From positions 158,162,001 to 158,226,000 of the forward strand of contig JBITNC010000001.1 in NCBI GenBank assembly GCA_050084985.1: a DNA stretch of 64,000 nucleotides. The letters are read 5' to 3'. The stretch comes from Nageia nagi (lineage: Eukaryota > Pinophyta). The first letter of the stretch is position 1. Each line of letters starts with the position of its first letter. This document shows, in pieces, positions 10,631 through 21,975 of the stretch. The notes beneath the pieces were generated by a model that worked only from the letters and a program-made list of their open reading frames with translations, did no database searches and was not told the origin of the DNA. A program made the position numbers and the translations under genes.

Positions 10631-11907
10631 ATATATATATGAATCCATATGGTTTATATGATATTTTTGAAGTCTCACAAATAAAGTTTATTGTTTTTAA
10701 TGTACTTGAGCAAAATTTATATTTTATCATAAGACCATGTGAGCATATTATAAAGCTAGATTTATTGCACATTTATTAAGTATTGTGCATAAGCTTTATT
10801 TTTTAAAATTTAAAATATGCAACCATTTGATAATTATTTGATAATATCCAATACATTACAAACCAATTTTTGCACACTTTAATGCAATTTTTTTCTTGTG
10901 TTATTTTTTAAAAATGTTTTTGATAACAAATAAAAAAGAGGAAGTTGCATTAAATACTAATTATTATGAATATGCATAAGATTAATTATTTTTGAATATG
11001 CATAATTGGATGTGCTAGTGTTTGAAGTAAAAATTTCTTTCAAATTTTGATATACACTATCCTTATTGGTTGCTAGTGTTTGAAGTAAAAAAAAATTCAA
11101 ACTTTCATATGCATTATCCTTATTGGTTGCAATGCTATTGTGTTTGTATATGCACATTGTTAAAATTGTTGTGGATGTGCAAAATATTTTAAGTTAAAAG
11201 TTAGGTAAAAATTTTCAAACCTTATAATATGCACTATCCTTTTTGGTTGCATTTGCATTGATTTATATGGCAAACAATTTATTATGATTAATTTGCATTG
11301 GATTATGAATTGCAATATTCATAATTATAAACTTTCTTAACATTAGAATTGTTGTGCATTAATCTTCAAAATTTTACTTATACACATTGGATAATATACT
11401 TGTTGGAGTGCAAAGTTTCTAAACTTTCTCCATAAGATTTATTGAGGATAATTAAATATTGATTTCTTTTGCATAAGTAAAAGGAAGTGTATGAGTACCT
11501 TTGGAAAGTGTAAGTTCCTCTCTTATTTTGTAGAGCTAAGTAATATGCAATTTTTTTTTATAAAGTTACTCTTAAAAAGGAGTATAAAATTCAAGCTTTT
11601 TTTAAATATACTTCCATGTTTGAGAAGTTTATCCATGTTTATGAATTAATACCATGATACTTCTATGATTGGTAAGTTTATCCATATTTATGGATTGATA
11701 CCTCTATACTTCAATGTTGATGAAAGAATATCTATGTTGATGGATTAATTCCAAGAATATTTTTAACTGTATGTGATTATAAGTATTGGCTTGGCATCTT
11801 TGTGATGACTTATAGAGGATAATTTGTCATATTTTTACTTTTATATTGGTAAGTTATATCTATGATAATGGATTGATTACTACATTGTTATTTGTTAGCA
11901 AGTTGTA

Positions 11908-12045
11908 GTGGATGGAGTGGTTAAAAAGGTTCACCCTTCTCCATCACTACATTATTGGAGTGGTTAAAAAGGTTCACCTTTATCCATAATTACATATTTT
12001 TGGAATGATTAAAAAGGTTTTTCTTTCTCCAAAATTGCAATTGTT
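11908..12045. repeat. ~47-bp tandem repeat, three copies (element B)
   Basis: 'ggagtggttaaaaaggttca' then 'cccttctccat..ctaca' repeats three times. The same unit in reverse complement is present about six times in Copia D (43590-43878). Confidence 0.75.
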
Positions 12046-12433
12046 TGATAAATTTTAAATCTATATTGATAGGTTAAATTTTACTATATACATCTTGACT
12101 AGTAGCATAGTCAAGTTAACATTTGTGGCTTATGCTTTACCTTGTAAATCTTGACTTGGTGGTTTGATCAAATAAGTATTTTTATGGCTTAAACAAACTT
12201 TACTTGATGATATAGTCAAGTAGTTATACTTTATAAATCTTGGCTTTGTATTTAGTCAAGTTGGCATTTGATAGTTTGTGACATGGTTAAGATAACATGA
12301 TTACATAAGTATTTGATTGGTGTATTATCATCAAGGGGGAGAAATAAGCTATGAAAATATTATGATGTAATGACACCCTCATATACCAAAATATAAATAC
12401 AAAATAATGATCTAGAATAAGTAAACATAAAAA

Positions 12434-12437
<4 letters not shown>

Positions 12438-12475
<38 letters not shown>
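12438..12475. repeat. (TA)n microsatellite
   Basis: A 38-bp run of alternating A and T within element B. Confidence 0.95.
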
Positions 12476-12479
<4 letters not shown>

Positions 12480-12935
12480 TTGATGATATTTCTATATCCT
12501 TATTTGAGAATGCTTTATATCATTTGGTTGATTATGCATTTGATGATATTGTGCACATATGATATTGTTTATATTAGTTTATGAATGAAATTTGTCTTAT
12601 ATGAGTGTATATTATGCATATAATTGATCTTATTTATGAGCTACTTGTAACTTGCAAGTTTCTTCTTAAGATTGCAAGTTACTTCAGGTATGCAGGCTCA
12701 TGGAGGCTCATCATATCAACATGTTGTTAAATGAATATTATTTTACATTAAAACCATTTATAGTTGATAATTATATTGTAAAATAATTTGTTAAAATGAT
12801 TAATTAGTTGAGCCATTGTAGAACCATCTATATTCTATTTCTTTCTCACAAGTTCTCATCTTCAATTATATTCTTATGGAGGAGAACTCTCTTACTTTTT
12901 CTCTTTATCTTGTCAACTCTCTACCCTAATATTGC

Positions 12936-12947
12936 ATTAAGGAGGAG
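12936..12947 (+). other. Polypurine tract of element B
   Basis: 'attaaggaggag' immediately before the 3' LTR start 'TGTTAAAAATTATAA'. This is the plus-strand priming site. It corresponds to the reverse 'cttccccttaat' of Copia C and 'ttcccccttaatg' of Copia D. Confidence 0.75.
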
Positions 12948-13405
12948 TGTTAAAAATTATAATTTATTATTGTGTAATATTTTTCTATAATATAAATTCA
13001 TTTCATGCTTAAAGTATATTTAGATACCTTAAAGTATTAAGGAAATAAATATGGAAAAATATTTAACCTTACCCTTGGGTAAAAATGAGGTTAAAGAGTG
13101 AGTTTCATATTATAAATAGAGAGGTACTTCCTCTCATTATGTACTTGTAAAATTATGAAGATGCTAGTCTTGTAGAGTTATAGGAATGCTCATGTAGGAG
13201 CTTTGTAGAAGAATTGTTGAGAATTTGTAGGAGAGTTCTCTTATGATAAGTAATAAAAGAGATGGTTTAAAGTGGATGTACTCCCAAGAGTTGAAGGAAC
13301 CACTATACATTATGTATTCTCATTTTTGTGAATGATTTATTCTTAGTTAGATTTATTAGAGAAGCTATAAGATATCTTGGTTTATGAAATTATTCAATTC
13401 GATCA
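12948..13405 (+). repeat. 3' LTR of element B (458 bp)
   Basis: Starts TGTTAAAAATT after the polypurine tract and ends ATCA at 13405. It matches 2810-3115 over its right part and has a TATA box at 13111-13119. It contains the shared family block 'gtactcccaagagttgaagg'. A target-site duplication cannot be tested because the left LTR is truncated. Confidence 0.85.
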
Positions 13406-13550
13406 TGATGTACTTAGATTAGTTCATATCATATGTTGATGTATTTAGATCATTTCATATCATATGGTGCACTTAATCATTTCTTATCATATGTTGACAC
13501 ATTTAGATCATTTCATATCATATGGTACACTTGCATCATTTCATATCCAT
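13406..13550. repeat. Short dimeric tandem repeat
   Basis: Alternating ~31-bp ('atgttgacacatttagatca' + 'tttcatatcat') and ~27-bp ('atggtgcacttaatcatttc' + 'ttatcat') units give about 2.5 dimers of ~58 bp directly after element B. Confidence 0.75.
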
Positions 13551-14875
13551 GGATTGGGCCACTATAGAGGTATGGTTAGTCATTCCTTTCAGTGCAACCA
13601 GTCTTGGACTAGGATGAGTAAGGTAAGGGATTGAATAGTGACTGGTGGATTCCATTGGATCATCCTTAGGGAACATAAGGCCAACATTGTGATTAATCTC
13701 AAAGGTAAACCTCTAGTGATTAAGGATGGCATAGTTTGGAACCATTGTTCCAACATATTTTCTATAGAAAATATGATGGAAGAATGCTTCCAAATTGTAC
13801 CTATTTAAAAAATATATAATTACACAGGCATTTTAAAATTGACCCCATAAATACTATGGTGGAAATTCAAAATCATCCCCTTATAATTTACAAGGTGGAT
13901 TTTAATCACCTCATTAAAAACTTAGGTGATTTTTTTACATGAGCATACATAAGCATTTATAAACTATTATCATAGAGTTTCAACTTTTAGCGATACCAAC
14001 TTAGATGGTAGGTGGATAACACTTGTAAAATGTTTCAAAAAGGGTTTAAAACCATGTTGGAAGACCATTTTGGTCTATTGATAGCTCCTGCATTTAGGTC
14101 AGAAATCAAATTTCTTTAAATTGTATCTATAAAAAACCACCTTAATTTGTCATATGCCTTCCACATGAATAACTTTAGAAGTATTCATGCCTCTTTCCTA
14201 TGGTTTATTGAATGGATAGTTTCATACATATTAATTATTCCATCACTATTACAACCTAACAATTTAGCATTGCAGTAAGCATTGTACTTTTTATTTTTTT
14301 GGTTTAACACTAATGGTAATGCTTTGTGTCATATGGCATTAGAAATCTTGTTTGGACATCTTTTGATGTTGTTCTTTAAACCAAACTCTAACTTCGATGA
14401 TTTATGACTCTAATATCAATTCTATATTTGACTTCATATCTGACACTAAAAGGGATGTTGATACTTACCTAAATACCAACTCTATTTATGACTTTATATA
14501 TGATGTTATAATCAATGTGCACCTTGACACTAAATCATATATATTTAAAGAAATACTTTATATTATAATTTCATAGTCATTCCAACATGATTTCATCATA
14601 ATTTGCATTAACTTATGATGGCATCATTATGTATGGAGTTTACTTTCCTACTTTAATGATGGTGGGTATTAGTGTTACTCCATATCTTGGACCAATGTTT
14701 GTAGAAAGAGGAGCTTGATAGTGAAGAATTCTCTTAATTACATAGGAATTTTGAATCCATATGAATAATAATTCACTTTATTTTTCACAAACCTAGATGC
14801 TCATGCCCATTTTCATGCATATATACTCATCTCTACCAATTCCTTACCCTTCATATTTTTCTACACTACCATCAC
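13551..14875. other. Unrecognised AT-rich region
   Basis: No reading frame, LTR boundary or repeat matching other parts of the window was recognised. Words such as 'gacactaaa' and 'tatttatgac' recur around 14400-14560, hinting at an old local duplication. Confidence 0.4.
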
Positions 14876-15843
14876 TCTACAATACCAAACCCTAACCTTT
14901 ATCCTTAATCCCAAACCTTGACCCCTTAACTCTCAACCCCAAACCCTAACCCCTTCACCCTTAATCCCAAACCCTTAAACCTAAATCCTAATCCTAAATC
15001 CTCAACCCTAAATAATTATACATTTATTTTTGATAAATTCTATACAAGCACTCAACCAAGGCATTTTTCCAAGGATTATCATTCCACAATTGGCATTAAT
15101 GATAAAGGAAAAGAACCAATTTCTTATATTATTTATGATATTATGGAAAAGGAAAGTGAAATAACCCATTCAAAAAATTATCCTAATTCTACTACAAATA
15201 TGACTATGTTGCTAAATAAGGATAAATATTTTAAGTACTTCGACTAGAATTGTTATAGGAAACTATGGCATATTATATTAGAAATAGGTATTTTACAATT
15301 TCAAAATGAGTTTTAACCCTAGTAACCATTGAAACCATTCATTATTAACACCAAACTTGACCCTAACCCTTGAATCCATTCACCCTTAACACCAAACCTG
15401 ACCCAAATCCCTAAACCCTAAACTCTTAACCCTTAAATGTAAACCCCAAATAAGGCATTTTGTCTAGGATTATCATTCCACAATCGATGTCATTAATGTG
15501 AAAAGAGAAGAAATAATTTCTTATGTTATTTCTAATATTATTGAAAAGGAAATCAAAACCATATATACTACCCATTCAACAAATGATTCCAATTCTACTA
15601 CAAATATGACTATGTTGCCAAATAAGGATAAATATTTTTAGTGCTTCAACTAGGGCATTTGCTGTAGGAAACTATGGCATGTATGAGAAATAAATATTTT
15701 AGAATATCCATTTAAGTTTCAAACCTAATCCCTTCACCCTTAACCCCAAACCCTAAACCCTTAAACATAAACCAAGGTATTTTGTCTAAGATTATCATTC
15801 CACAATCAAAATTAATGCTAAAGGAGAAGAATGAGTTTCTTAT
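14876..15843. repeat. Telomere-like composite satellite, left part
   Basis: Units start with 'aaggcattttgtctaggatt' and 'atcattccacaat' at 15058, 15453 and 15774 (spacing ~393 and ~321 bp). Each continues through 'tctactacaaatatgactat' and 'aaggataaatattttaag', then passes into degenerate CCCTAA/CCCTTAA runs (14876-15010, 15330-15440, 15715-15770). The third unit is cut at 15843 by Copia G and resumes at 22225. Confidence 0.8.
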
Positions 15844-16092
15844 TGTTAAACACATAATCCTTAGGGATTATGGTAAATATAATATAGTAGTAGTTACTTA
15901 CTATATTTAGTAAATTTGTAGCTTTATGTGTGCTAGAATTTGAAATGTCATTTCTAGGAGAATATGAATAGTTACATTATATATCAAGGGTCGCCCAAGA
16001 AGGTGAATGTAAAGAGTCAATTTTCTTATGTATTAAGGAATTATTCTAACAAAGTACAATGATTTTTAACCTTAGAATTATCTAGACTAGCA
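15844..16092 (+). repeat. 5' LTR of Copia G (249 bp)
   Basis: Begins TGTTAAACACATAATCC and ends CTAGCA. It matches the 3' LTR through 'ccttagggattatgg', 'agtagtagttacttactata' and 'gaaatgtcatttctaggaga'. Confidence 0.85.
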
Positions 16093-16105
16093 TTAGTATC
16101 AAATC
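16093..16105 (+). other. Degenerate primer-binding site of Copia G
   Basis: 'ttagtatcaaatc' sits directly after the LTR. It differs from the canonical TTGGTATCAGAGC mainly by G-to-A changes, in line with decay of this copy. Confidence 0.6.
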
Positions 16106-17228
16106 TATTAAGTTTTCATTCTCTAACTCCATGGAATTGAGCAAAAATGTTATCAAAAATTTGTCCTAAAGTTTTGCTCTTTTTTTTTGAAATTGGAAAT
16201 TGAAATCCATTTTTGACCACATACTTGGATAGCCTTTTTTGAAGAGATTTGTTTTGTATTTTGAATTAGGTAATTTGGTGAAGATATATAAAATTTATCA
16301 TAGTTTGAAGTTTTCAATTGTGTAAGTGTTCTTTAACTAGTTTTTCAATGGTTTTGTTTAGAAAATTTGGTGGTTTTATTTTCGAAATTCATGTTGTTCC
16401 TAAAAAAATGGTAGTATTGTAAATTTTTTATGGAGAGACCATAGTTTTATTATGAGTTCATAGAATTTCAAGCCCCATTTGAGACCCAACACCATTAAAA
16501 TTCTTGCACATCATTCAAAAAATCCTTATCCCATGCATGTCATTGACCCCATTATTCCACATGAGCCTTCCAAAATAATTTATTTCCTACATTGTGTAAT
16601 ATATTTACCCACAAGACCTTGTATTACCATTTAAAACCCTCAACCTTGCTTAGCTCTCACTTTTTTTATGCACACCATCCTAGGTTGCTCGCTCCTACAT
16701 TTCCATTATTGAACAAGGCCCTCCCAACCTACCATTAAAATCACCTCCCAATGTACCTCTACACTCACCTTGCCCACCATTATTTTTAGCATGAAAATCT
16801 TCAAATAACCAGCCCCCACTTGGTATCAACACATCATTTCCAAAAACCTTTGCATGCTTCCCCACACATTGACCTCCACCCGTCCAACAACAAGCCCATG
16901 CATTTCTAACTACTAGACCCTATTGTCCATGCATTTTCATACCTATGCCATTTTTTGGCATTTCAAGAATAGGTTGCCCAAATATTTTCTAAGGTTTTCC
17001 CTTAGCTACCATATGGTGCCCTCATATAGATAGTATATTTGATCACACAATTAGCAGAATTGACCTACCTAATCAACATTTTACACACTCAACATTTAAA
17101 ATCTAGTTTTTGAGTAAATTTCTCATTTTGGAGATATTTTTGGCCATAACTTGGTGTAATGAACTCTATTTTTAGTGAAAAAAATTTGTTGAGTCCAAAA
17201 TTCAGTGTAGATTTCAGTTATGTCAATT
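16106..17228 (+). other. Copia G leader (no coding seen)
   Basis: Untranslated leader. The middle (16490-16990) is unusually C-rich on the plus strand compared with the rest of the window. No frame of note. Confidence 0.45.
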
Positions 17229-17531
17229 GATGGATATTAGTTTTGGCATGCAATTAAAAAATATATTAGAAAAGATGGTATAACATTTGATTCAAATTTT
17301 GTTGAATTTGGCATCATTGAGGGATTTTGCACTTTGGATTATTGTGTCACACTTGAAGCTGAAAAGATAAAATTAGAGTTGGAAATAGGTTATTTGGTTG
17401 GTGTTGAGGATAATGAATACTAAGATGATGTTGTTAAATTATCTGATGTTGCCTCTACTTTCGCTATGCCATCTCCTCATAACATGCCTCCTAGGAGAAA
17501 TCCTCCTCGTAAGAGGAGACATGTGATGTAA
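17229..17531 (+). pseudogene. Unrecognised ORF-like block upstream of Copia G gag
   Basis: A single frame of about 101 codons ending in tandem stops (TAA TAA) reads like protein. It has an acidic stretch (about 17410-17440) and a C-terminus MPPRRNPPRKRRHVM that is Pro/Arg-rich and strongly basic. Two in-frame stops lie inside, at about 17238 and 17418. It is about 340 bp upstream of the recognisable gag and is not a standard Copia domain. It may be a fragment of a captured host gene, an additional element ORF, or a remnant of an older insertion. I do not recognise the family; coding status is inferred from composition and frame continuity. Confidence 0.4.
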
Positions 17532-17799
17532 TAAATCTCTTTTGAGATGCTATATTCTTTTACATTTTTGGTGTTGTGTCAGCAAAAAGAAATTTTAGTT
17601 TTGTGAGGATGTCCTTTTTTGGAAAAGTGTGTGCAATTTTTAAAATTGTAATAGTTTTAAAAGCAAAAAAATAAAGTTTAAAGTTTTTATTACAAAGATG
17701 CATTCCATTGTGAGTATTGTTGGTGTTGTATTAACAAGAAAATAAAATTGGATAAAGTGGTTTAGAAAAATAACATATACCTTGATTTTTAATGATTTT

Positions 17800-18630
17800 T
17801 AGGTTGGTATTTGTGATGGTGATAACCAACCTTCTAAACTAACTAATGCTTAGGAGCTTGTAGTTTGGAACATGAAAAATAGTAAGGCATATGCTTTGAT
17901 TGCATCTTCGCTTAGTGAGGAGGTTAACTACCATATTATCTCCATTGATGATGCTTGGAATGCATCAAAGAAACTCAAATACTTATTTGATTCCCATTCA
18001 AAATTAGAATTAATCCAATTACAATTGAAACATTTTAACCTAGAGTTAAAAAATGATGATCCCATGGCATTGATTTCTAAAATTAGAGCAATAATACATG
18101 ACATTGACTCTACTAGTGTGAAGATTGATATTTCTCTTACAGCTTTGATTAAGGCATTGTAATTGACATTTTCAAATTATCTTGAATCCTTACAAGCTAG
18201 TGGTAACTTGAAGTCTCTCACATTTGATACTTTGGCAGATAACATTATGGAATATGAGAAGGCATTTAACAAGAAATCTAGCAATCCTACTTTAGACACA
18301 TTATGTATTTCTCAAAAGGGAAATAATGTTGCATATGACTCTTCCTGAGGTGAAAGTAGTAATCGTGGTCATGGTAGGAGAAATCATAGAAGTAGGGGTA
18401 GATCTAATCAAGGTGATCATGATGAAAGGAACAATATTCATTGTAAAAGATGTGATATACAAGGCCATGAAGCTAATACTTGTTGCACTCCATGGGATAA
18501 TATCAAAGAAAGGAATAAAAAATGGTAGCAAAAGAAGAGTAAGAATTTTGATTCCACTCACTATTTTACAACCTGTTGTAATAATACAATTGAAAATTTA
18601 TGTAATACTTCATTTGAATCTTAAAAGGAT
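17800..18630 (+). pseudogene. Copia G gag
   Basis: Frame +1 carries the Copia gag (UBN2-type) core: SKAYALIASSLSEEV, WNASKKLKYLFDSHS, LELIQLQLKHFNLELKNDDP and, after a TAA at 18160, YLESLQASGNLKSLTFDTL. An Arg/Gly-rich tail follows. Then comes a CCHC zinc knuckle with ideal spacing, CKRCDIQGHEANTC (18442-18483), which binds the element RNA. Stops at 17850, 18160 and 18346 break it. It precedes protease in one polyprotein, as is usual for Copia. Identity is firm; function is lost. Confidence 0.85.
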
Positions 18631-19020
18631 GCATAGTTGCTTGATATTGGTGCGACATGTCATATGTCATTTCAAAGGGAATTATTTGAAGAGATGAATA
18701 CCAAACTTGATGGTGTGGAATACTTTGCTAATAAACCATGTATTAAATATTTGGGTATTGGTACTATGAGACTTAAATTATCAAGCCTTCCATATATGAT
18801 TCTTCATAATGTGATCTACCTTCCTAAATTATGAAGGAACCTATTATCTCTTATGCTCATTCGATAATAAGGACACTCAATTCATATGTTCAATGGCATT
18901 ATGGAGATAAAGAGGTCTTTCGATAACAAAGTGGTGATGACTAGCAAGGAGGATGAGAAGTTGAATATGCATGGAAGTTATGCCAAATCAAATAATTTTA
19001 CCTACCTCACATATCAATAA
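18631..19020 (+). pseudogene. Copia G protease region
   Basis: LLDIGATCHMSF at ~18637 corresponds to the aspartic protease active site (D-S-G-A/C-T), here with Ser changed to Ile. Downstream, GIGTMRLKLSSLPYMILHNVIYLPKL is the normal Copia protease C-terminal pattern. A stop follows at ~18832. The enzyme would cut the gag-pol polyprotein. Confidence 0.75.
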
Positions 19021-20010
19021 AAAGGTACTCTCTCATCTATTATTTTTTGGCATGCAAGATTTAGCCATCTAAATTTTGATAATATCTATTTTTTTAAAAA
19101 GAGAGGTTTTTTGGGATTGCCTAATATTCATAGGAACATAGATCCTTATGAAGCATGTATCCTAGAAAACCATAGCAAACAACCTTTTTCTTATTCAAAA
19201 TTTAGAACATGTATAAAATTAGAACTCATTCACTTTGATTTGTGTGGACCATTATTTGTTCCTTTTGCTATTAGATATAAATATATCATGACTCTCATAT
19301 ATGATTACACTAGGATGTGTTGGGTTTATTTGTTGAAAAACAAGTCTGAATATTTTGTAATGTTTAAGTAATTTCATGTGATGATAGAGAAATAAGCTCA
19401 TACTCATATTAGCACACTTCATTTTGATAATGGGGGTGAATACATATCAATTGAATTCAAAAACTATCTTAGTCAACATGGAATCTAGCATCAAACAATT
19501 GTTCCCTATAATCTACAATAGAATGGTGTAGTTGAGAGAATGAATAGAACCTTGTTGGATATGGCTTGGGCAATGTTGTTCTTCAATAATGTGAAAATGA
19601 TATTTTAGAGTGATTTAGTTCTTTGTGTAGTGAATGTCATAAATAGATATCCATCTCATGCTCTTGATGATAAGAATCTATATGAAATGTAGTTTGGCCA
19701 TGTTCCTTTGGTTTAACATCTCAGGGTTTTTGGTTCCACTTGCTATGCCCTAGTCTCTAAGGAACAAAGAAACAAACTTGGCACTAGGAGTTGGAAATAT
19801 ATTTTCCTAGGGTATTCAAATACTATCAGGGGCCATAATCTTTATGATGAGGTAAATAAAAAGTTCCTCCTTGCAAGCGATGTCATTTTTTTAGAATGTT
19901 CCAAGTGTGATTTGATTGTTGAGTGGTATCTTGATCACCTTGATAGGTTTACCCATGGAAAGCATTTCTTTAAAGATGATTATGAGATTCCAAATCTTGA
20001 GGGGGGATGC
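19021..20010 (+). pseudogene. Copia G pre-integrase and integrase
   Basis: The GAG-pre-integrase motif WHARFSHLNFDNI (~19050) is followed by the integrase core: HFDLCGPL (first Asp, ~19225), HFDNGGEY (second Asp, ~19422) and NGVVERMNRTLLDMA (catalytic Glu, ~19525). The C-terminal module LRVFGSTCYALVSKEQRNK and KYIFLGYSNTIRGHNLYD is also present. The D,D,E triad is still visible, but several stops interrupt, including TAG codons derivable from CAG or TGG. Integrase inserts the cDNA into the genome. Confidence 0.85.
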
Positions 20011-20439
20011 ATGTATTGAATCAATCTTTGAAATATACACCACTTGTGTCTATTTTAGAAGTGCCTAATTCAATAGTAGCACCTATTCCAATATTACAAT
20101 CACCACCTCCACCACAACAAGATCCTTCCTCTTCATCATTTTTTATAGCTCCTTTGGATGATGTGATTGAATGGATTGATAGGTTGAGTCTTGAATGAAA
20201 TAAATAACCTCCTTAACTTTTTGAATGACTAGAAACATCATAGAAGATTCCTAACTATCTCTCCAAAACACTTGAGAGTGTTCATCCTGATGAAGTTGGA
20301 AAGACATGAACTAGGAGTTAGTACAAAGATAGACTTCAAGATGGAACGATAGAGGGTTCAGATTTATATGATGATGTTGAGGATATGGAATGTTCATTTG
20401 ATTGTGAATTGAATTTCTCTATTGATTATGAGTCAAATT

Positions 20440-21400
20440 CCTTTAAATAATATTTTTCTCATGATGTTTGGAAGGATGTTATGAAGAATGAGTATGATGC
20501 TCTCATTAAGAATGGAACATGGAAGTTGGTGGATCCTCCATATGGAACCAAACCTATTGGATGCAAGTGGGTCTACAAAAATAAATATAGATCAGATGGG
20601 TCACTTGAGAAACACAAAGTGAGGCTTGTAGCTAAGGTTTTTGCATAGAAAGAAGGTATTGACTATGATGAGACCTTTGCTCCCATGGTAAAATTGGCTA
20701 CTATTCATTGTTTGTTTGTAATGTGATCTCAGTATCGATGGAAAGTTCATCATATGGACATGAAGATTGCTTTCTTGAATGGTGATATGAAAGAGAATGT
20801 GTACATGAAACAACTAGAAGGATTTGCAATCAAGGGTAAAGAACAAAATATTTGTAAGCTCATCAAGTCCTTGTATGAATTAAAACAAGTTCCTCATGGT
20901 TGGTACAAAAAACTTACTAAGCATCTCTTGAAGATATACTTTAAATAGTTAATCTTGATGATACAACTTTGTTTGTCAGAAAAGTTGGCAAGACTGTTGT
21001 ATATCTTATGGTGTATGTAAATGATCTTTTGATAATAGGGAACAATGAAAGTTATATTACATTTGTGAAATAAGATTTGAAGAGAGGTTTTAAAATGATA
21101 GATATAGTACATCTTCATTACTATTTGGGCATCGAAGTGACATAAAACCCGAGGTACATTTTCCTTTCCCAAAAAAAGTACATTGAAGAGATGTTGAACA
21201 AATTTGGCATGATAGATTGTTATCCTTTTTCCACTCCAATGGAACAAAATTTGAAGTTTAAATCTATTGAATGGAATGCATTTGAGGATGCAATGAAGTA
21301 TAGTAAACTTGTTGGAATTCTCATCTATCTAACCACAACTAGACCAAACATTTCATTTGCAGTTAGAATTCTCTCTCAATTTATGCAAAAACCATGTGAA
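20440..21400 (+). pseudogene. Copia G reverse transcriptase
   Basis: Copia RT (RVT_2) motifs appear in order: GCKWVYKNKYRSDGSLEKHK (~20560), a DYDETFAPMVKLATI block (~20660), MDMKIAFLNGDMKENVYMKQ (~20755), SLYELKQVPHGWYK (~20870), then MVYVNDLLIIG (21008-21037). The polymerase signature YVDD is YVND here (21014-21025), so a catalytic Asp is lost. Stops and at least one frameshift also break it. The thumb region with DCYPFSTPME follows at ~21210. Confidence 0.88.
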
Positions 21401-21965
21401 GGGCATTAGAATGTAGAAAAAAGAGTTCTCAAATATTTGAAAGGAACATAGGAATTAGGGATCAAGTATTCCAAAGTAGGAGACTTCAAATTGATTGGAT
21501 ATATAGATTTAGACTTTGATGGTGACAAAGAAAATGGATTTTCAAATTCATGACATACCATAAGTCCTAGATCAATATTTATCTCTTAAAGATCATGAAA
21601 GTAATCTATTCTAGCATATTTCATTGTAAAGGTAGAGTATGTGGCTACTACAGAGGTAACAAAGCATATTATGTGGCTCAGGAAGACACTAGAAGATTTG
21701 TAGAAAAAACAAGTGCATATAAATCCACTTCTGATTGATAATATTTATGCAATTCAATTGGCCAAGAACCCAAAGTTTCATGATATAACAAAGCACATCA
21801 ACACAAAGTATCATTTGATTTGACATCATGTAGAGGTTAAGACAATCCAATTGAAACATTTTCCCATATATGAGCAAACAACAAACATCTTCACCAAGGC
21901 ACTTAAAAGAGAAAAGTTTGAGAAGTTTAAGAACGTGCTTGGACTTACCAACACCCCTTCGAATT
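21401..21965 (+). pseudogene. Copia G RNase H and C-terminus
   Basis: KLIGYIDLDFDGDKENGF (~21490) matches the Copia RNase H start (usually GYSDSDWAGD). AIQLAKNPKFHDITKHINTK (~21751), then YHLI, and IFTKALKREKFEKFKNVLGL (~21888) are the usual C-terminal motifs, ending just before the polypurine tract. Many stops. Confidence 0.8.
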
Positions 21966-21975
21966 AAGGGGGTAA
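21963..21975 (+). other. Polypurine tract of Copia G
   Basis: 'attaagggggtaa' directly precedes the 3' LTR start TGTTAGACACC. Confidence 0.75.

Larger units (their letters stand above)
10636..12935 (+). other. Element B internal region, right part (no coding)
   Basis: Resumes element B after the gypsy insertion. It contains repeated words such as 'cactatccttattggttgc' (about 11050-11250), a three-copy ~47-bp repeat (11908-12045), and paired 'cttgac...gtcaag' words (12090-12270). The block 12080-12270 matches, in reverse complement, 43400-43450 of Copia D. The block 12480-12935 corresponds to the 3' untranslated region of Copia C (23017-23450) and D (39280-39620). No protein trace was found. 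Confidence 0.6.

Noticed and set aside
18301-18697. Overlapping open frames on both strands around the Copia G gag tail
   Set aside because: The zinc knuckle and Arg/Gly tail are in a different plus frame; the other frames are shadows.
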